Origin: Arsukibacterium sp. MJ3
Lineage (GTDB): Bacteria > Pseudomonadota > Gammaproteobacteria > Enterobacterales > Alteromonadaceae
NCBI RefSeq assembly: GCF_000987765.1
Contig: NZ_LAHP01000009.1
Coordinates: 82,258-146,257 of the forward strand
Reading direction: 5' to 3'
DNA: 64,000 bases
Shown: positions 9,280 to 19,783 of the stretch, piece by piece
Position numbering within the stretch: the first letter of the stretch is position 1
Layout: every line of letters starts with the position of its first letter
Position numbers and translations under genes: made by a program
Notes under the pieces: generated by a model
Seen by the model: the letters and a program-made list of their open reading frames with translations, nothing else
Database searches by the model: none
Told to the model about the DNA's origin: nothing

Positions 9280-10355
9280 TGTGGTTAACCGAATATTTGA
9301 CGCAGTACATTAGTTTTTTTAATGTATTCAGTTATTTAACCTTTCGCTCCATTTTGGGGGTTTTAACCTCCTTATTTCTGAGTTTATATTTTGGCCCTAT
9401 CCTAATCGCCCGACTGCAAAAAATGCAAATAGGCCAGGTAGTGCGCGGCGATGGCCCGGAAAGTCATTTTTCTAAAAGAGGCACTCCGACCATGGGCGGT
9501 TTGCTTATTTTGGGCTCAATTTTAGTGAGTACCTTGCTGTGGGCTAATTTAAACAACAAATACATCTGGGTAGTACTGTTTGTGTTGGTGAGCTTCGGTA
9601 CCATCGGTTTTATTGACGACTACCGCAAAGTAATTCGCAAAGATCCCAAAGGCCTGATCGCCCGCTGGAAATACTTTTGGCAGTCAGTTTTTGCCATTAT
9701 TACCGCGCTATTTCTGTATATGACCGCAGAGCGCCCAGCAGAAACGGCCTTGTTAGTGCCGTTTTTAAAAGACGTAATGCCGCAATTAGGCTTGCTGTTT
9801 ATCGCGCTGAGTTACTTCGTTATTGTCGGCACTAGCAACGCGGTAAATCTGACCGACGGCCTGGATGGCCTGGCAATAGTGCCGACTATTATGGTCGCCG
9901 CCGCCTTCGCTATTATTGCTTACGCCAGTGGTAACGTTAATTTCGCGGCTTACCTGAATATTCCTTATTTACCCTATGCCAGCGAGCTGGTGGTGCTGTG
10001 CGCCACGATGATCGGCGCCGGGCTGGGGTTTTTATGGTTTAACACCTATCCGGCGCAGGTATTTATGGGCGATGTTGGTTCACTGGCGCTGGGCGCAGTA
10101 CTGGGTGTTATTGCTATTTTAGTTCGTCAGGAAATTGTGTTGTTTATCATGGGTGGCATTTTTGTGATCGAAACAATATCGGTCATTTTGCAGGTTGGCT
10201 CATACAAACTGCGCGGCCAACGGATATTTCGCATGGCGCCTATTCATCATCATTACGAGTTAAAAGGCTGGCCAGAGCCACGGGTTATTGTCCGGTTCTG
10301 GATATTATCCATTATTTTTGTACTGGTGGGTCTGGCGACCCTGAAACTGAGATAA
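9273..10355 (+). CDS. mraY: Phospho-MurNAc-pentapeptide transferase MraY
   Basis: 360 aa polytopic membrane enzyme (ten predicted helices) that makes lipid I on undecaprenyl phosphate at the inner membrane. Catalytic and binding residues are all present: D115-D116 (F-I-D-D-Y), N192-x-x-D195-G-L-D198-G, D268 in F-M-G-D-V-G-S, and H326-H-H328 in A-P-I-H-H-H-Y. It overlaps murF by 7 bp and is followed by murD after 3 bp. Confidence 0.98.
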   Translation: MLVWLTEYLTQYISFFNVFSYLTFRSILGVLTSLFLSLYFGPILIARLQKMQIGQVVRGDGPESHFSKRGTPTMGGLLILGSILVSTLLWANLNNKYIWVVLFVLVSFGTIGFIDDYRKVIRKDPKGLIARWKYFWQSVFAIITALFLYMTAERPAETALLVPFLKDVMPQLGLLFIALSYFVIVGTSNAVNLTDGLDGLAIVPTIMVAAAFAIIAYASGNVNFAAYLNIPYLPYASELVVLCATMIGAGLGFLWFNTYPAQVFMGDVGSLALGAVLGVIAILVRQEIVLFIMGGIFVIETISVILQVGSYKLRGQRIFRMAPIHHHYELKGWPEPRVIVRFWILSIIFVLVGLATLKLR

Positions 10356-10358
10356 CAA

Positions 10359-11729
10359 ATGAATACTACCCTCAACGCCAAACGCATAGCGGTAGTGGGG
10401 CTGGGCCTGTCAGGTCTGGCTACCGTACGCTTTTTGCTGGCGCAAGGGGTAAAACCGGTATTAATGGATAGCCGCCCTAAACCTGCAGGGTTAGAGCAGA
10501 TAGCCGCCGACAAAGTAGACGGTATTTATCTGGGGGAGTTTGACGCAAACCGCCTGGCGCAAATGGATATGATTATTCTTAGCCCTGGCCTGGCAGTAAG
10601 CCATCCGGCCATTCGGTTTGCCAAAGCGCAAGGCGTAGAAGTAATAGGCGATGTCGAATTATTTGCCCGTTTTAATCAAAAACCGGTTATAGCCATTACC
10701 GGCTCTAATGGTAAATCAACGGTTACCTCGCTGGTAACCGATATGCTATTACAAAGCGGCATTAACGCTCTGGCAGCCGGAAATATTGGCTTGCCGGTAC
10801 TTGATGCCTTGCGCCAGCTCGATACCGATGTATTTGTCCTAGAGCTGTCTAGCTTTCAACTGGATACTATTAGCAGCTTGCAAAGCCGCGCCAGTTGTTT
10901 ATTAAATGTCAGTGCCGACCACCTCGACCGTTATGCCGACATGGCGGCGTATACGGCTTCAAAACAGCAGGTTTTTCAACATACGGCATTAACCGTGTAT
11001 AACCAGGCCGATGTCAGAACATATCCGGGTGCAACGGCCGGTAATGCTGCCCGTATCGCTATTAGCTTGCTAACAACGGAGTTTACGGCAGGTGCGGCTA
11101 TAGACAGCCAGGCAGACTACGGCATTACAGAATATCAGGGTGAGCGCTGGCTTAAGGTAGCCGGTACGCCGTTGTTAGCCATTAGCAAGTTAGCGCTAAG
11201 TGGCAGCCATAATCAGTTTAATGCCTTAGCGGCAGCGGCGTTGGCGTTAAGTGTTGGTGCCAGTCGTGACGCCATTGCTACCACGTTGCAACGCTTTACT
11301 GGCCTGGCCCATCGTTGTCAGTTGGTGTTAAGCCACAAAGGTATCCGCTGGGTTAATGATTCAAAAGCCACCAACATTGGCGCTACGCTGGCGGCTATTG
11401 CCGGTTTAAAACCTGAGGTGAGTGGCAAGCTTATTTTAATTGCCGGTGGCGATGCTAAAGGCGCCGATGTCAGCGAATTACAACCGGTATTACAGCGCGA
11501 TGTTAATTATTTAATTACCTTAGGCCAGGACGGCCCAGCTATTGCTGCGTTGTACCCACAAGCCATTCAGGTTAAAGATATAGTTGCTGCGGTGCAGCAG
11601 GCAGTTAAGTTGGCAAAAAATGGCGATATGGTGTTGTTATCACCGGCTTGTGCCAGCCTGGATATGTTTAAAAGCTATGTTCATCGTGGTGAATTATTTG
11701 CTAAAACGGTACAGGAGCTGGCGCTATGA
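10359..11729 (+). CDS. murD: UDP-MurNAc-L-Ala:D-Glu ligase MurD
   Basis: 456 aa cytoplasmic ligase adding D-glutamate, the second stem residue. Features: N-terminal Rossmann-like V-V-G-L-G-L-S-G (12-19), the ATP loop I-T-G-S-N-G-K-S-T with K119, E-L-S-S-F-Q-L-D in the central domain, N-D-S-K-A-T-N near the middle, and L-S-P-A-C-A-S-L-D-M-F at the C-terminus, a MurD signature. Overlaps ftsW by 4 bp. Its substrate D-glutamate links it to the D-glutamate genes at 36 and 43 kb. Confidence 0.97.
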   Translation: MNTTLNAKRIAVVGLGLSGLATVRFLLAQGVKPVLMDSRPKPAGLEQIAADKVDGIYLGEFDANRLAQMDMIILSPGLAVSHPAIRFAKAQGVEVIGDVELFARFNQKPVIAITGSNGKSTVTSLVTDMLLQSGINALAAGNIGLPVLDALRQLDTDVFVLELSSFQLDTISSLQSRASCLLNVSADHLDRYADMAAYTASKQQVFQHTALTVYNQADVRTYPGATAGNAARIAISLLTTEFTAGAAIDSQADYGITEYQGERWLKVAGTPLLAISKLALSGSHNQFNALAAAALALSVGASRDAIATTLQRFTGLAHRCQLVLSHKGIRWVNDSKATNIGATLAAIAGLKPEVSGKLILIAGGDAKGADVSELQPVLQRDVNYLITLGQDGPAIAALYPQAIQVKDIVAAVQQAVKLAKNGDMVLLSPACASLDMFKSYVHRGELFAKTVQELAL

Positions 11730-12937
11730 ATACCGTCGCGAAGCCACTGGCGTTATCGTTTTGGCAACAATCTTGGCATAGCCTGACACAGTTGTGGCAC
11801 ACAGATGAAAGTGCCGCCTACGACAAACTGTTTTTAACCATATTAATGCTTATTTTAGCTATTGGCGTGGTAATGGTAACCAGTGCCTCTATGCCGGTGG
11901 CCGAGCGAATATTTAATAATCCATTGCATTTTACTATCCGCCATCTGGTGTATTTAGGTATCGGCTTAACCATGGCGGTATTGGTATTGAGGGTTCCGGT
12001 AAGCTGGTGGCATCACGGCAATATGTGGCTGCTACTGTTAGGAATATTGCTATTAGTCGCGGTATTGCTGTTTGGTAAAAATGTTAACGGCAGTACCCGC
12101 TGGCTGTCGCTTGGGCCAGTTGGTTTGCAGGCAGCCGAGCCGGCTAAGTTATTCTTTTTTGTCTATCTGGCCAGTTATTTGGTGCGCCGGCATGAAGAAG
12201 TACGCGACAACCTGAAAGGTTTTATCAAACCGTTAGTAGTACTGTTTTTATTTGCGGTATTGCTATTAATGCAACCCGACTTAGGCACCGTTATTGTGAT
12301 GTTTGCCACCGCCGTGGCGTTGCTATTTCTGGCAGGCGCTAAAATAGGGCAATTTATTGGCTTAATCGCCACCGGCGCGATGGCCATTGGCGTGTTAATT
12401 GTTTACAGCGAATATCGCTGGAAGCGGGTTACCGCTTTTCTTGATCCCTGGGCAGATCCTTTTGGTAGCGGTTATCAGTTAACGCAATCGTTAATGGCTT
12501 TTGGTCGTGGTGGCTGGTTTGGTCAAGGCCTTGGCAACAGTATTCAAAAACTGGAATATCTGCCAGAAGCGCATACCGATTTTATTCTGGCGGTTATTGC
12601 CGAAGAAACCGGCTTTGTCGGCATCGCCTTTTTATTAGGCTTACTCTTTACCTTAGTGTATCGCGCGCTGCAGATTGGCCAGCGTGCGCTGGAGAAAAAC
12701 TTAAGTTTCCATGGTTTTATGGCTTACGCCCTGGCGATCTGGATTGGGTTTCAGGCTGCGGTCAATATTGGCGTGGCAACCGGTGCGCTGCCAACTAAAG
12801 GCTTAACTTTACCTTTTGTCAGCTCTGGCGGCAGTAGCCTGGTAATTATGCTGATAGCTGCGGCATTACTGCTGCGCATCGATTTTGAAGTTCGCTTAAA
12901 AGGTACGCAGGCACTCAGTGGTGGCAAACATGGCTAA
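11726..12937 (+). CDS. ftsW: SEDS peptidoglycan glycosyltransferase FtsW
   Basis: 403 aa SEDS-family polymerase with about ten membrane helices; partners with FtsI to polymerise septal glycan. A cytoplasmic N-terminus of about 40 residues leads to the first helix. Diagnostic segments include N-G-S-T-R-W-L-S-L-G, Q-P-D-L-G-T, F-L-D-P-W-A-D-P-x-G-x-G-Y-Q, P-E-A-H-T-D-F-I, and a C-terminal L-P-F-V-S-S-G-G-S-S. It overlaps murD by 4 bp and murG by 8 bp. Confidence 0.97.
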   Translation: MNTVAKPLALSFWQQSWHSLTQLWHTDESAAYDKLFLTILMLILAIGVVMVTSASMPVAERIFNNPLHFTIRHLVYLGIGLTMAVLVLRVPVSWWHHGNMWLLLLGILLLVAVLLFGKNVNGSTRWLSLGPVGLQAAEPAKLFFFVYLASYLVRRHEEVRDNLKGFIKPLVVLFLFAVLLLMQPDLGTVIVMFATAVALLFLAGAKIGQFIGLIATGAMAIGVLIVYSEYRWKRVTAFLDPWADPFGSGYQLTQSLMAFGRGGWFGQGLGNSIQKLEYLPEAHTDFILAVIAEETGFVGIAFLLGLLFTLVYRALQIGQRALEKNLSFHGFMAYALAIWIGFQAAVNIGVATGALPTKGLTLPFVSSGGSSLVIMLIAAALLLRIDFEVRLKGTQALSGGKHG

Positions 12938-14015
12938 GCCATTGGCGCTGATCATGGCCGGTGGCACCGGCGGGCATATTTTTCCGGCACAAGCAGTGGC
13001 AACTGCACTGGCTGCCGATGGCTGGGATATTGCCTGGCTGGGCAGCAATAACCGCATGGAAGCGCAATTAGTTCCCGGTTTTGGCTGGCCATTCTATGGC
13101 ATAGCGGTAGCGGGTTTACGCGGAAAAGGGCTAACCAGCAAGCTTACCGCACCCTGGATGGTACTAAAGGCTCTGTGGCAGGCAGCCAAAATATGCCGGC
13201 AGTTACAACCGAAACTGGTACTGGGATTTGGTGGCTATGCCAGTGGTCCCGGTGGTGTTGCGGCCTGGCTTAACGGTATACCGCTGCTTATTCATGAGCA
13301 AAACGCCATTGCCGGCAGTACCAATACCTTACTGGCGCGGCTGGCGAATCAGGTGTTAGTGGCCTTTGACAGTGCGTTTAAAGGCCATAGTAAGCGCCAG
13401 TTGGTGGGCAACCCCATTCGGGCGGCGCTATTAAAGTGCCGGCTTAACCGGCCAGACACCCAGTGCCTGAATATACTTATCGTCGGCGGTAGCCTCGGCG
13501 CTCAGGCACTAAACCAGGCATTACCGGCGCAGCTAACCGAACTGGCTAATAGCGGGTCTATTGCGGTGCGTCATCAAACCGGCCAACGCATGCAAGCCGA
13601 AGTAACGCAAGCCTATCAGGCCTTAACAACGCGTGGTGTTGAGGTAACCGTTAGTGCCTTTATTGACGATATGGCCGAGGCGTATCGCTGGGCCGATGTG
13701 CTAGTTTGCCGGGCCGGCGCGCTAACCGTAAGCGAAGTAGCTGCTGTAGGACTGGCCGCCATTTTTGTACCTCTGCCAGGCGCCATTGACGATCATCAAA
13801 CGGCCAATGCCCGGGTGCTGGCCGACCAGCAAGCGGCGGTAATATTGTCGCAGCAACAATTACAACAACAGGGTGTGCTGCCAATAATGACCCCCTGGTT
13901 AACGAATAAAGCGCCGCTGCGCCAGATGGCTGAGCGGGCACAAAGCCTGGCAACCATAGATGCGGCAGCGCATATCGCGGCCTTAAGCCGGCACGTAATA
14001 GGACAAGTAGGATGA
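12930..14015 (+). CDS. murG: UDP-GlcNAc transferase MurG (lipid II synthesis)
   Basis: 361 aa GT-B glycosyltransferase on the inner face of the membrane, adding GlcNAc to lipid I. The glycine-rich loop [11 protein letters not shown] is at residues 10-20. Others are [24 protein letters not shown], and [10 protein letters not shown] in the UDP-binding half. I chose the ATG at 12930 because it gives the family-typical M-A-K start; a GTG at 12918 would add four residues. Overlaps ftsW by 8 bp and murC by 4 bp. Confidence 0.96.
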   Translation: MAKPLALIMAGGTGGHIFPAQAVATALAADGWDIAWLGSNNRMEAQLVPGFGWPFYGIAVAGLRGKGLTSKLTAPWMVLKALWQAAKICRQLQPKLVLGFGGYASGPGGVAAWLNGIPLLIHEQNAIAGSTNTLLARLANQVLVAFDSAFKGHSKRQLVGNPIRAALLKCRLNRPDTQCLNILIVGGSLGAQALNQALPAQLTELANSGSIAVRHQTGQRMQAEVTQAYQALTTRGVEVTVSAFIDDMAEAYRWADVLVCRAGALTVSEVAAVGLAAIFVPLPGAIDDHQTANARVLADQQAAVILSQQQLQQQGVLPIMTPWLTNKAPLRQMAERAQSLATIDAAAHIAALSRHVIGQVG

Positions 14016-15466
14016 TAACCACCGTACAACACAAAAAACAGGCCATGCGCCGGGTAGAGCGGATCCATTTTGTTGGCATTGGCGGTGCCGGCATGGGTGG
14101 CATTGCCGAAGTGTTGCTAAACGAAGGCTATAAGGTTAGCGGCTCTGATATTGCGCCAAACTTAGTAATAGACCGCTTAGTGGCACTGGGTGCTCAGGTA
14201 AAATTTGGCCATCATGCCAGCCAGGTTGCTGCCGCCAGCGTGGTTGTGGTATCCAGTGCTATAAAAGCGTCTAACCCGGAAGTGGCCGCCGCTTTAGCGC
14301 AGCGTATTCCGGTAGTACGTCGGGCTGAAATGCTTGGTGAGCTAATGCGTTTTCGATATGGTATTGCCATTGCCGGCACCCACGGTAAAACGACTACTAC
14401 CAGTTTGCTGGCGTCTATTTTTGCCGAAGCCGGTACCGACCCTACCTTTGTTATTGGTGGTTTGCTTAATTCAACCGGCTCCAATGCCCGCTTAGGCGCT
14501 GGCCGCTATTTAATTGCCGAAGCCGATGAAAGCGACGCCTCATTTTTGCATTTACAACCCATGGCCACGGTAATTACCAATATCGAAGCCGACCATATGG
14601 ACACCTATCAGGGTGATTTTGAAAAGTTAAAAGACACCTATCTGGAGTTTTGCCACAATTTGCCATTTTATGGCATGGCAGTAGTGTGTATTGACGATAA
14701 CGTTTTGCGCGAATTAATACCTGCTATTGGCCGCACGGTACTAACCTATGGCTTTAGTGACGATGCTGACTACCGGATAACCGAGTATAAACAGCAAGGT
14801 ACGCGAGGGGTTTTTGTTATTACCGATCCGGCTGGCCAGCAGCGTGAAGTACAACTGAATTTACCGGGCAAACATAATGCCCTAAATGCCACCGCCGCTT
14901 TTGCCCTGGCGGCAGATGAAGGTATTAGCGAGCAGGCTATATTAGCTGCCCTTGGTAAGTTTGAAGGTATTGGCCGCCGCTTTCAGCAATATGGCGAGTT
15001 TGACACTGGCCGCGGTACTGCCTTATTAATTGATGATTATGGCCATCACCCCACCGAAGTGGCGGCAACTATTGCTGCTGTGCGCAGTGCCTGGCCAGAG
15101 CGGCGATTAGTGATGGCTTATCAGCCACACCGATACAGCCGTACCCGTGATCTTTACGAAGATTTTACTGCCGTGTTGTCTAGTGTCGACAAACTGTTGC
15201 TACTAGAAGTGTACTCCGCTGGCGAAGCACCGATAGCCGGTGCCGATAGCCGTAATTTATGCCGCTCTATTCGTGCCAGGGGCCAACTTGAACCCGTGTA
15301 TGTCGCCGAGCCTAAGGCATTGGCAGCGGCCCTGGCCGAAGTACTGCAAGATGGTGACATTGTGCTTACTCAGGGGGCGGGCAACATAGGCAGCCTGGTA
15401 AAGGAACTGGCGGCGGTAAAGCTGAATATTAACGGCTTAAAACAGCTGTCAGGGAGTGGGCAATGA
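14012..15466 (+). CDS. murC: UDP-MurNAc:L-Ala ligase MurC
   Basis: 484 aa, first ligase of the stem peptide. N-terminal dinucleotide-like [12 protein letters not shown] (22-33), ATP loop A-G-T-H-G-K-T-T-T at 121-129, E-A-D-E-S-D-A-S-F in the central domain, and D-D-Y-G-H-H-P-T-E with Q-P-H-R-Y-S-R-T in the last third identify MurC. The start overlaps murG by 4 bp; an internal ATG at 14045 is also possible and would remove 11 residues. Overlaps ddlB by 4 bp. Confidence 0.97.
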   Translation: MITTVQHKKQAMRRVERIHFVGIGGAGMGGIAEVLLNEGYKVSGSDIAPNLVIDRLVALGAQVKFGHHASQVAAASVVVVSSAIKASNPEVAAALAQRIPVVRRAEMLGELMRFRYGIAIAGTHGKTTTTSLLASIFAEAGTDPTFVIGGLLNSTGSNARLGAGRYLIAEADESDASFLHLQPMATVITNIEADHMDTYQGDFEKLKDTYLEFCHNLPFYGMAVVCIDDNVLRELIPAIGRTVLTYGFSDDADYRITEYKQQGTRGVFVITDPAGQQREVQLNLPGKHNALNATAAFALAADEGISEQAILAALGKFEGIGRRFQQYGEFDTGRGTALLIDDYGHHPTEVAATIAAVRSAWPERRLVMAYQPHRYSRTRDLYEDFTAVLSSVDKLLLLEVYSAGEAPIAGADSRNLCRSIRARGQLEPVYVAEPKALAAALAEVLQDGDIVLTQGAGNIGSLVKELAAVKLNINGLKQLSGSGQ

Positions 15467-16386
15467 GCAATTTTGGCAAAGTAGCGGTAATGTTTGGTGG
15501 TCATTCGGCTGAACGTGAGGTATCGCTGCGCTCTGGTAAGGCGGTATTAAGTGCGCTGCAACAGGCTGGTATTAATGCCGTGGCCTTTGACCCGGCTGAG
15601 CAAGCCCTAACCAGCTTACTTACCGAGGTTAAAGCCGACCGGGTATTTATTGTGTTGCATGGTCGTGGTGGTGAAGATGGCACCATGCAAGGCGCCTTAC
15701 AATTATTGGCTGTGCCTTACACCGGTAGCGGTGTGTTGGGGTCGGCGCTGGCCATGGATAAAATTCGTTGTAAGCGTTTATTTGTGGCGCAAGACCTGCC
15801 TACCGCGCCTTTTGCGGTAGTAACGAACCAAACCGTCGATTACGCCGGCTTACTGGCCGAGCTTGGTGGCAAAGTAATGGTTAAGCCGGCTAATGAAGGC
15901 TCTAGTATCGGCATGAGTGCCGCCAGCAACCCCATTGAGTTGCAACAAGCCATAGCAGCGGCCTTGCAATACGACAGCGAAATTTTAGTCGAGCGCTGGC
16001 TTAATGGCCGCGAATTCACCATTGCTATTGTTGGTGACAAGGTACTACCGATTGTTGAAATGCGCACACCGCGCGCCTTTTACGATTACGAAGCCAAATA
16101 TCAGGCCAATAGTACCGAATACTTGTGTCCGGCACCGTTAACGGCCGAGCAAACGGCTGCCATGCAGCACTGTGCATTGGCTGCTTTTAATGCCGTAGGT
16201 GCAGCAGGCTGGGGCCGGGTTGACCTAATGCTAAACGAGCAAGGCGAACACTTTTTACTGGAAGTAAACACCGTACCAGGCATGACTGAAAAGTCATTAG
16301 TACCGATGGCAGCCAAAGCTGCCGGCTTAACCTTTAGCGAGTTAGTGCTGACCATTTTGCAGCAAACGCTAAGCCAGGATAACTAA
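15463..16386 (+). CDS. ddlB: D-alanine--D-alanine ligase DdlB
   Basis: 307 aa ATP-grasp ligase that supplies D-Ala-D-Ala to MurF. Family marks: [11 protein letters not shown] near the N-terminus, [30 protein letters not shown], and C-terminal [12 protein letters not shown]. Position between murC and ftsQ is the ddlB position. Overlaps murC by 4 bp; ftsQ starts one base after its stop. Confidence 0.97.
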   Translation: MSNFGKVAVMFGGHSAEREVSLRSGKAVLSALQQAGINAVAFDPAEQALTSLLTEVKADRVFIVLHGRGGEDGTMQGALQLLAVPYTGSGVLGSALAMDKIRCKRLFVAQDLPTAPFAVVTNQTVDYAGLLAELGGKVMVKPANEGSSIGMSAASNPIELQQAIAAALQYDSEILVERWLNGREFTIAIVGDKVLPIVEMRTPRAFYDYEAKYQANSTEYLCPAPLTAEQTAAMQHCALAAFNAVGAAGWGRVDLMLNEQGEHFLLEVNTVPGMTEKSLVPMAAKAAGLTFSELVLTILQQTLSQDN

Positions 16387-16387
16387 T

Positions 16388-17143
16388 ATGAATTTACGCC
16401 AGTTTTATCAGCAATTAAACCACAGGCCCGGCTTTGTCGCCGGACTGCTGTTTTTTTTGTTGGCGCTGGCGTTGTTAGCCTGGGCCGGGGTGCAGGTGAA
16501 TAATTATTTGCAAAGCCAGCAAGCTTCGCCGATTAAACAAGTGCGCCTGTATGGCGATTTTCAGCATATTCAGGCGAGCAAGTTGCAACAGCGGTTACAA
16601 CAAGAATATGTAGGTAATTTTTTCCGGGTAGACGTTGATCAGGTGCAGCAATTCCTGCAGCAACAACCGTGGGTGTATCAGGTAGCCGTGCGCAAACAAT
16701 GGCCTGATACCTTATTGGTCGTTGTAACAGAGCAGCAGCCGGTGGCAGTCTGGAATCAGCAACAATTGCTCAATAATAAAGGGCAGCTGTTTACTGCCCC
16801 ACTAAGCGAGCTGATCCCAGTATTGCCCCGGCTACACGGCCCAGAAGGCAGTGAGCAGGATGCCCTGACCATGTTTGGCCATATTCAGAGCTTACTGCAG
16901 TTACACCAATTCAGCGCCGAGCAATTATGGTTAAACGAACGTTTTTCCTGGCGCTTGCAATTGCAAGATGGCCTGGCGCTAAAATTAGGACGCCAAGACA
17001 CCATGAAGCGTTTACAACGCTTTATTGAACTGTACCCGACTATGCAAAACCATCGGGAACAAGCATTAGCTGAAATCGATCTGCGCTATGACACCGGCAT
17101 TGCCGTGCGTTATGCCAACACGGAGCCAAAGAGAAAAGCATGA
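16388..17143 (+). CDS. ftsQ: Cell division protein FtsQ
   Basis: 251 aa bitopic division protein. Short cytoplasmic N-terminus, one membrane helix (about 17-38), a POTRA domain starting at I-K-Q-V-R-L-Y-G-D-F-Q-H-I (about 48-60), and a periplasmic beta domain with Q-P-W-V-Y-Q-V-A-V-R-K-Q-W-P. It scaffolds FtsL/FtsB. Overlaps ftsA by 4 bp. The sequence is unusually rich in glutamine, which appears to be a habit of this genome rather than an anomaly. Confidence 0.95.
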   Translation: MNLRQFYQQLNHRPGFVAGLLFFLLALALLAWAGVQVNNYLQSQQASPIKQVRLYGDFQHIQASKLQQRLQQEYVGNFFRVDVDQVQQFLQQQPWVYQVAVRKQWPDTLLVVVTEQQPVAVWNQQQLLNNKGQLFTAPLSELIPVLPRLHGPEGSEQDALTMFGHIQSLLQLHQFSAEQLWLNERFSWRLQLQDGLALKLGRQDTMKRLQRFIELYPTMQNHREQALAEIDLRYDTGIAVRYANTEPKRKA

Positions 17144-18375
17144 CAAAGTCGATAGGACGAGATCTGATAGTAGCACTGGATATTGGTACTTCTCAGATAA
17201 AAGCGGTAGTAGGCGAAATTACCCCGGATAACCGGCTTAGCATTGTTGGCGTGGGCACTCATGCCTCGCGCGGCATGGATAAAGGCGGTGTTAACGATCT
17301 TAATCTGGTGGTGCAAGCGGTACAGCGAGCCATAAACGAAGCGGAACTGATGGCCGATTGCCAAATATCGTCAGTGTATTTAGGTATAACCGGTAAACAT
17401 ATCCGTTGCCAGAACGAAAGTGGCATGGTGCCAATTAACGACACCGAAGTTACCGCTGATGATGTGGCTAGCGTTATCCATGCGGCAAAGTCGGTGCCAA
17501 TATCCGCCGAGCGGCGCATGTTGCATGTATTACCACAAGAATTTTCAGTAGACATGCAAGAAGGTATTAAAAGCCCGATTGGCATGTCAGGGGTAAGAAT
17601 GGAAGCCAAAGCGCACATTATTACCTGCGCCAATGACATGGCTAAAAACATTGAAAAATGTGTCGAGCGTTGCGGTTTGCAGGTTGACCAGCTTATTTTC
17701 TCGTCATTGGCATCCAGCTATGCCGTGCTAACCGATGATGAAAAAGAACTGGGCGTCTGCGTGGTCGATATGGGCGGTGGCACTATCGATTTATCTATTT
17801 ATACCAATGGTGCCTTACGCCATACCGCGGTTATTCCGGTAGCGGGTAATCAGGTTACCAGTGATATCGCCAAAATTTTCCGCACGCCAATCAGCCATGC
17901 GGAAGATATTAAAGTGCAATATGCCTGCGCCCTGCGCAGCATGGTAGGTAAAGAAGAAAGTATTGAAGTACCCAGCGTTGGTGGCCGGCCCGCGCGTTCT
18001 ATGTCGCGCCATACCCTGGCCGAGGTTATTGAACCGCGTTACCAGGAATTATTTGAGCTGGTATTAGAAGAAATTCGCAGCTCAGGCCTGGAAGAGCAAA
18101 TTGCTGCCGGCCTGGTGTTAACCGGCGGTACCTCAAAAATGGAAGGTGCGGTTGAGTTTGCCGAAGATGTGTTTCAAATGCCGGTGCGGGTTGGCCAGCC
18201 AATGCACGTTAGTGGTTTAAAAGAATATGTACAAGATCCCGCCTACGCCAGCGTAGTGGGCTTGTTGCTGTATGGCAAAGATGTTCGTGCCCAGCAAAAA
18301 AACGCGGCGCAAAGCCGCGATCCAGTTAGCAGCGTGCTGAAAAAAATCAGCAGCTGGTTCAAAGGTGAGTTTTAA
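17140..18375 (+). CDS. ftsA: Cell division protein FtsA
   Basis: 411 aa actin-like protein that tethers FtsZ to the membrane. Phosphate-binding loops are visible at A-L-D-I-G-T-S-Q-I-K (N-terminus) and V-D-M-G-G-G-T-I-D, and the adenosine loop at L-T-G-G-T-S-K-M-E-G. The C-terminal amphipathic helix S-V-L-K-K-I-S-S-W-F-K-G-E-F is the membrane-targeting sequence. Overlaps ftsQ by 4 bp and is followed by ftsZ after 24 bp containing a good ribosome-binding site. Confidence 0.97.
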   Translation: MTKSIGRDLIVALDIGTSQIKAVVGEITPDNRLSIVGVGTHASRGMDKGGVNDLNLVVQAVQRAINEAELMADCQISSVYLGITGKHIRCQNESGMVPINDTEVTADDVASVIHAAKSVPISAERRMLHVLPQEFSVDMQEGIKSPIGMSGVRMEAKAHIITCANDMAKNIEKCVERCGLQVDQLIFSSLASSYAVLTDDEKELGVCVVDMGGGTIDLSIYTNGALRHTAVIPVAGNQVTSDIAKIFRTPISHAEDIKVQYACALRSMVGKEESIEVPSVGGRPARSMSRHTLAEVIEPRYQELFELVLEEIRSSGLEEQIAAGLVLTGGTSKMEGAVEFAEDVFQMPVRVGQPMHVSGLKEYVQDPAYASVVGLLLYGKDVRAQQKNAAQSRDPVSSVLKKISSWFKGEF

Positions 18376-18399
18376 GAGCGTAACAACGGAGAAAGAGCT

Positions 18400-19560
18400 A
18401 TGTTTGAGTTAATGGAAAACCACAACCAAGAAGCGGTTATAAAAGTAATAGGTGTTGGCGGCGGCGGCGGTAATGCTGTCGAGTATATGGTTGCCAGCAA
18501 TATCGAAGGTGTAGAATTTGTGGCAGCGAATACCGATGCCCAGGCACTGCGTAATTCATCAGCCAACGTAACCCTGCAACTGGGTGCCAGTGTCACCAAA
18601 GGTTTAGGTGCCGGTGCTAACCCGGAAACGGGTCGTCGTGCTGCTGAAGAAGATCGCGAAACCATCAAAAAAACCCTGCAAGGCGCCGATATGATCTTTA
18701 TTGCTGCCGGTATGGGCGGTGGTACCGGCACTGGTGCAGCGCCTATTGTTGCTGAAATTGCCCGTGAACTGGGTATTTTAACAGTAGCGGTAGTAACCAA
18801 GCCATTTCCATTTGAAGGTAAAAAGCGTACTGCTTATGCCGACGAAGGTATTCTGGAATTAAGCAAATATGTTGATTCACTCATCACCATACCTAACGAC
18901 AAGCTGTTAAAAGTATTGGGCAAAGGCACCAGCCTGCTCGACGCCTTTAAAGCCGCCAACAATGTGTTATTAGGTGCGGTGCAGGGTATTGCTGAATTAA
19001 TTACCCGGCCAGGTTTGATCAATGTCGACTTCGCCGACGTACGTACGGTAATGTCTGAAATGGGCACCGCCATGATGGGTACTGGCCGCGCGTCAGGGCC
19101 AGATCGTGCCGAAGAAGCTGCCGAGCAGGCTATTTCCAGCCCGTTGCTCGAAGATATCGATTTATCCGGTGCCAAAGGCATTTTGGTAAATATAACCGCT
19201 GGCCTGGATATTAGCATTGAAGAGTTTGAAATTGTCGGTAATGCGGTTAAAGCCTTTGCCTCTGAAAATGCTACCGTAGTAGTAGGTGCAGTAATTGATC
19301 CGGAAATGCACGACGAGTTGCGGGTAACCGTAGTTGCTACCGGTATTGGTGCTGATCGCCGGCCAGACATTAGCCTGGTACCGAGCCATCGCCCAGAGCC
19401 AATGCAGGCCTATGTGCAGCAAGGTAATACCATGCGCCAGGCGGCTCCGGCAGCTAACCCGCATAAAGAAGAACTGGCGCAGCAAAAAAACCAGCCAGAA
19501 AACAAAGCGGGTATCGACATTTTCGATATCCCAGCGTTTTTGCGCAAGCAGGCTGACTAA
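18400..19560 (+). CDS. ftsZ: Cell division GTPase FtsZ
   Basis: 386 aa tubulin homologue forming the Z ring. The tubulin signature G-G-G-T-G-T-G is at 106-112, the T7 loop N-V-D-F-A-D-V near 207-213, and the conserved C-terminal peptide D-I-F-D-I-P-A-F-L-R-K-Q that binds FtsA/ZipA ends the protein after a short Q/P/N-rich linker. A strong GGAGAAAGAG precedes the ATG. The 223-bp gap to lpxC has no clear terminator. Confidence 0.98.
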   Translation: MFELMENHNQEAVIKVIGVGGGGGNAVEYMVASNIEGVEFVAANTDAQALRNSSANVTLQLGASVTKGLGAGANPETGRRAAEEDRETIKKTLQGADMIFIAAGMGGGTGTGAAPIVAEIARELGILTVAVVTKPFPFEGKKRTAYADEGILELSKYVDSLITIPNDKLLKVLGKGTSLLDAFKAANNVLLGAVQGIAELITRPGLINVDFADVRTVMSEMGTAMMGTGRASGPDRAEEAAEQAISSPLLEDIDLSGAKGILVNITAGLDISIEEFEIVGNAVKAFASENATVVVGAVIDPEMHDELRVTVVATGIGADRRPDISLVPSHRPEPMQAYVQQGNTMRQAAPAANPHKEELAQQKNQPENKAGIDIFDIPAFLRKQAD

Positions 19561-19783
19561 ACCGTTATAGCCGTTATAGCCGATATAATAGAAGCGATAA
19601 AGAAGCGATAAAAAAGCGGACAAAGCAGCAAGTGTAGCTAAAACAGTAGCGACAAGTAAAATTAAGCCACTGTTCAGTTGGCATTTGCCAACATAGCCAC
19701 TACTGTCAAGTGGCATGATTAGCAAAATTATGCTAATATTCGCCGCCATTTTGTGATTGCTTAAATTTGAGCAGGAATAAATT

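Noticed and set aside
19561..19630. CCGTTATAG and AAGCGATAA short tandem words after ftsZ
   Set aside because: Few, imperfect copies; likely slippage in an untranslated gap rather than a regulatory array.
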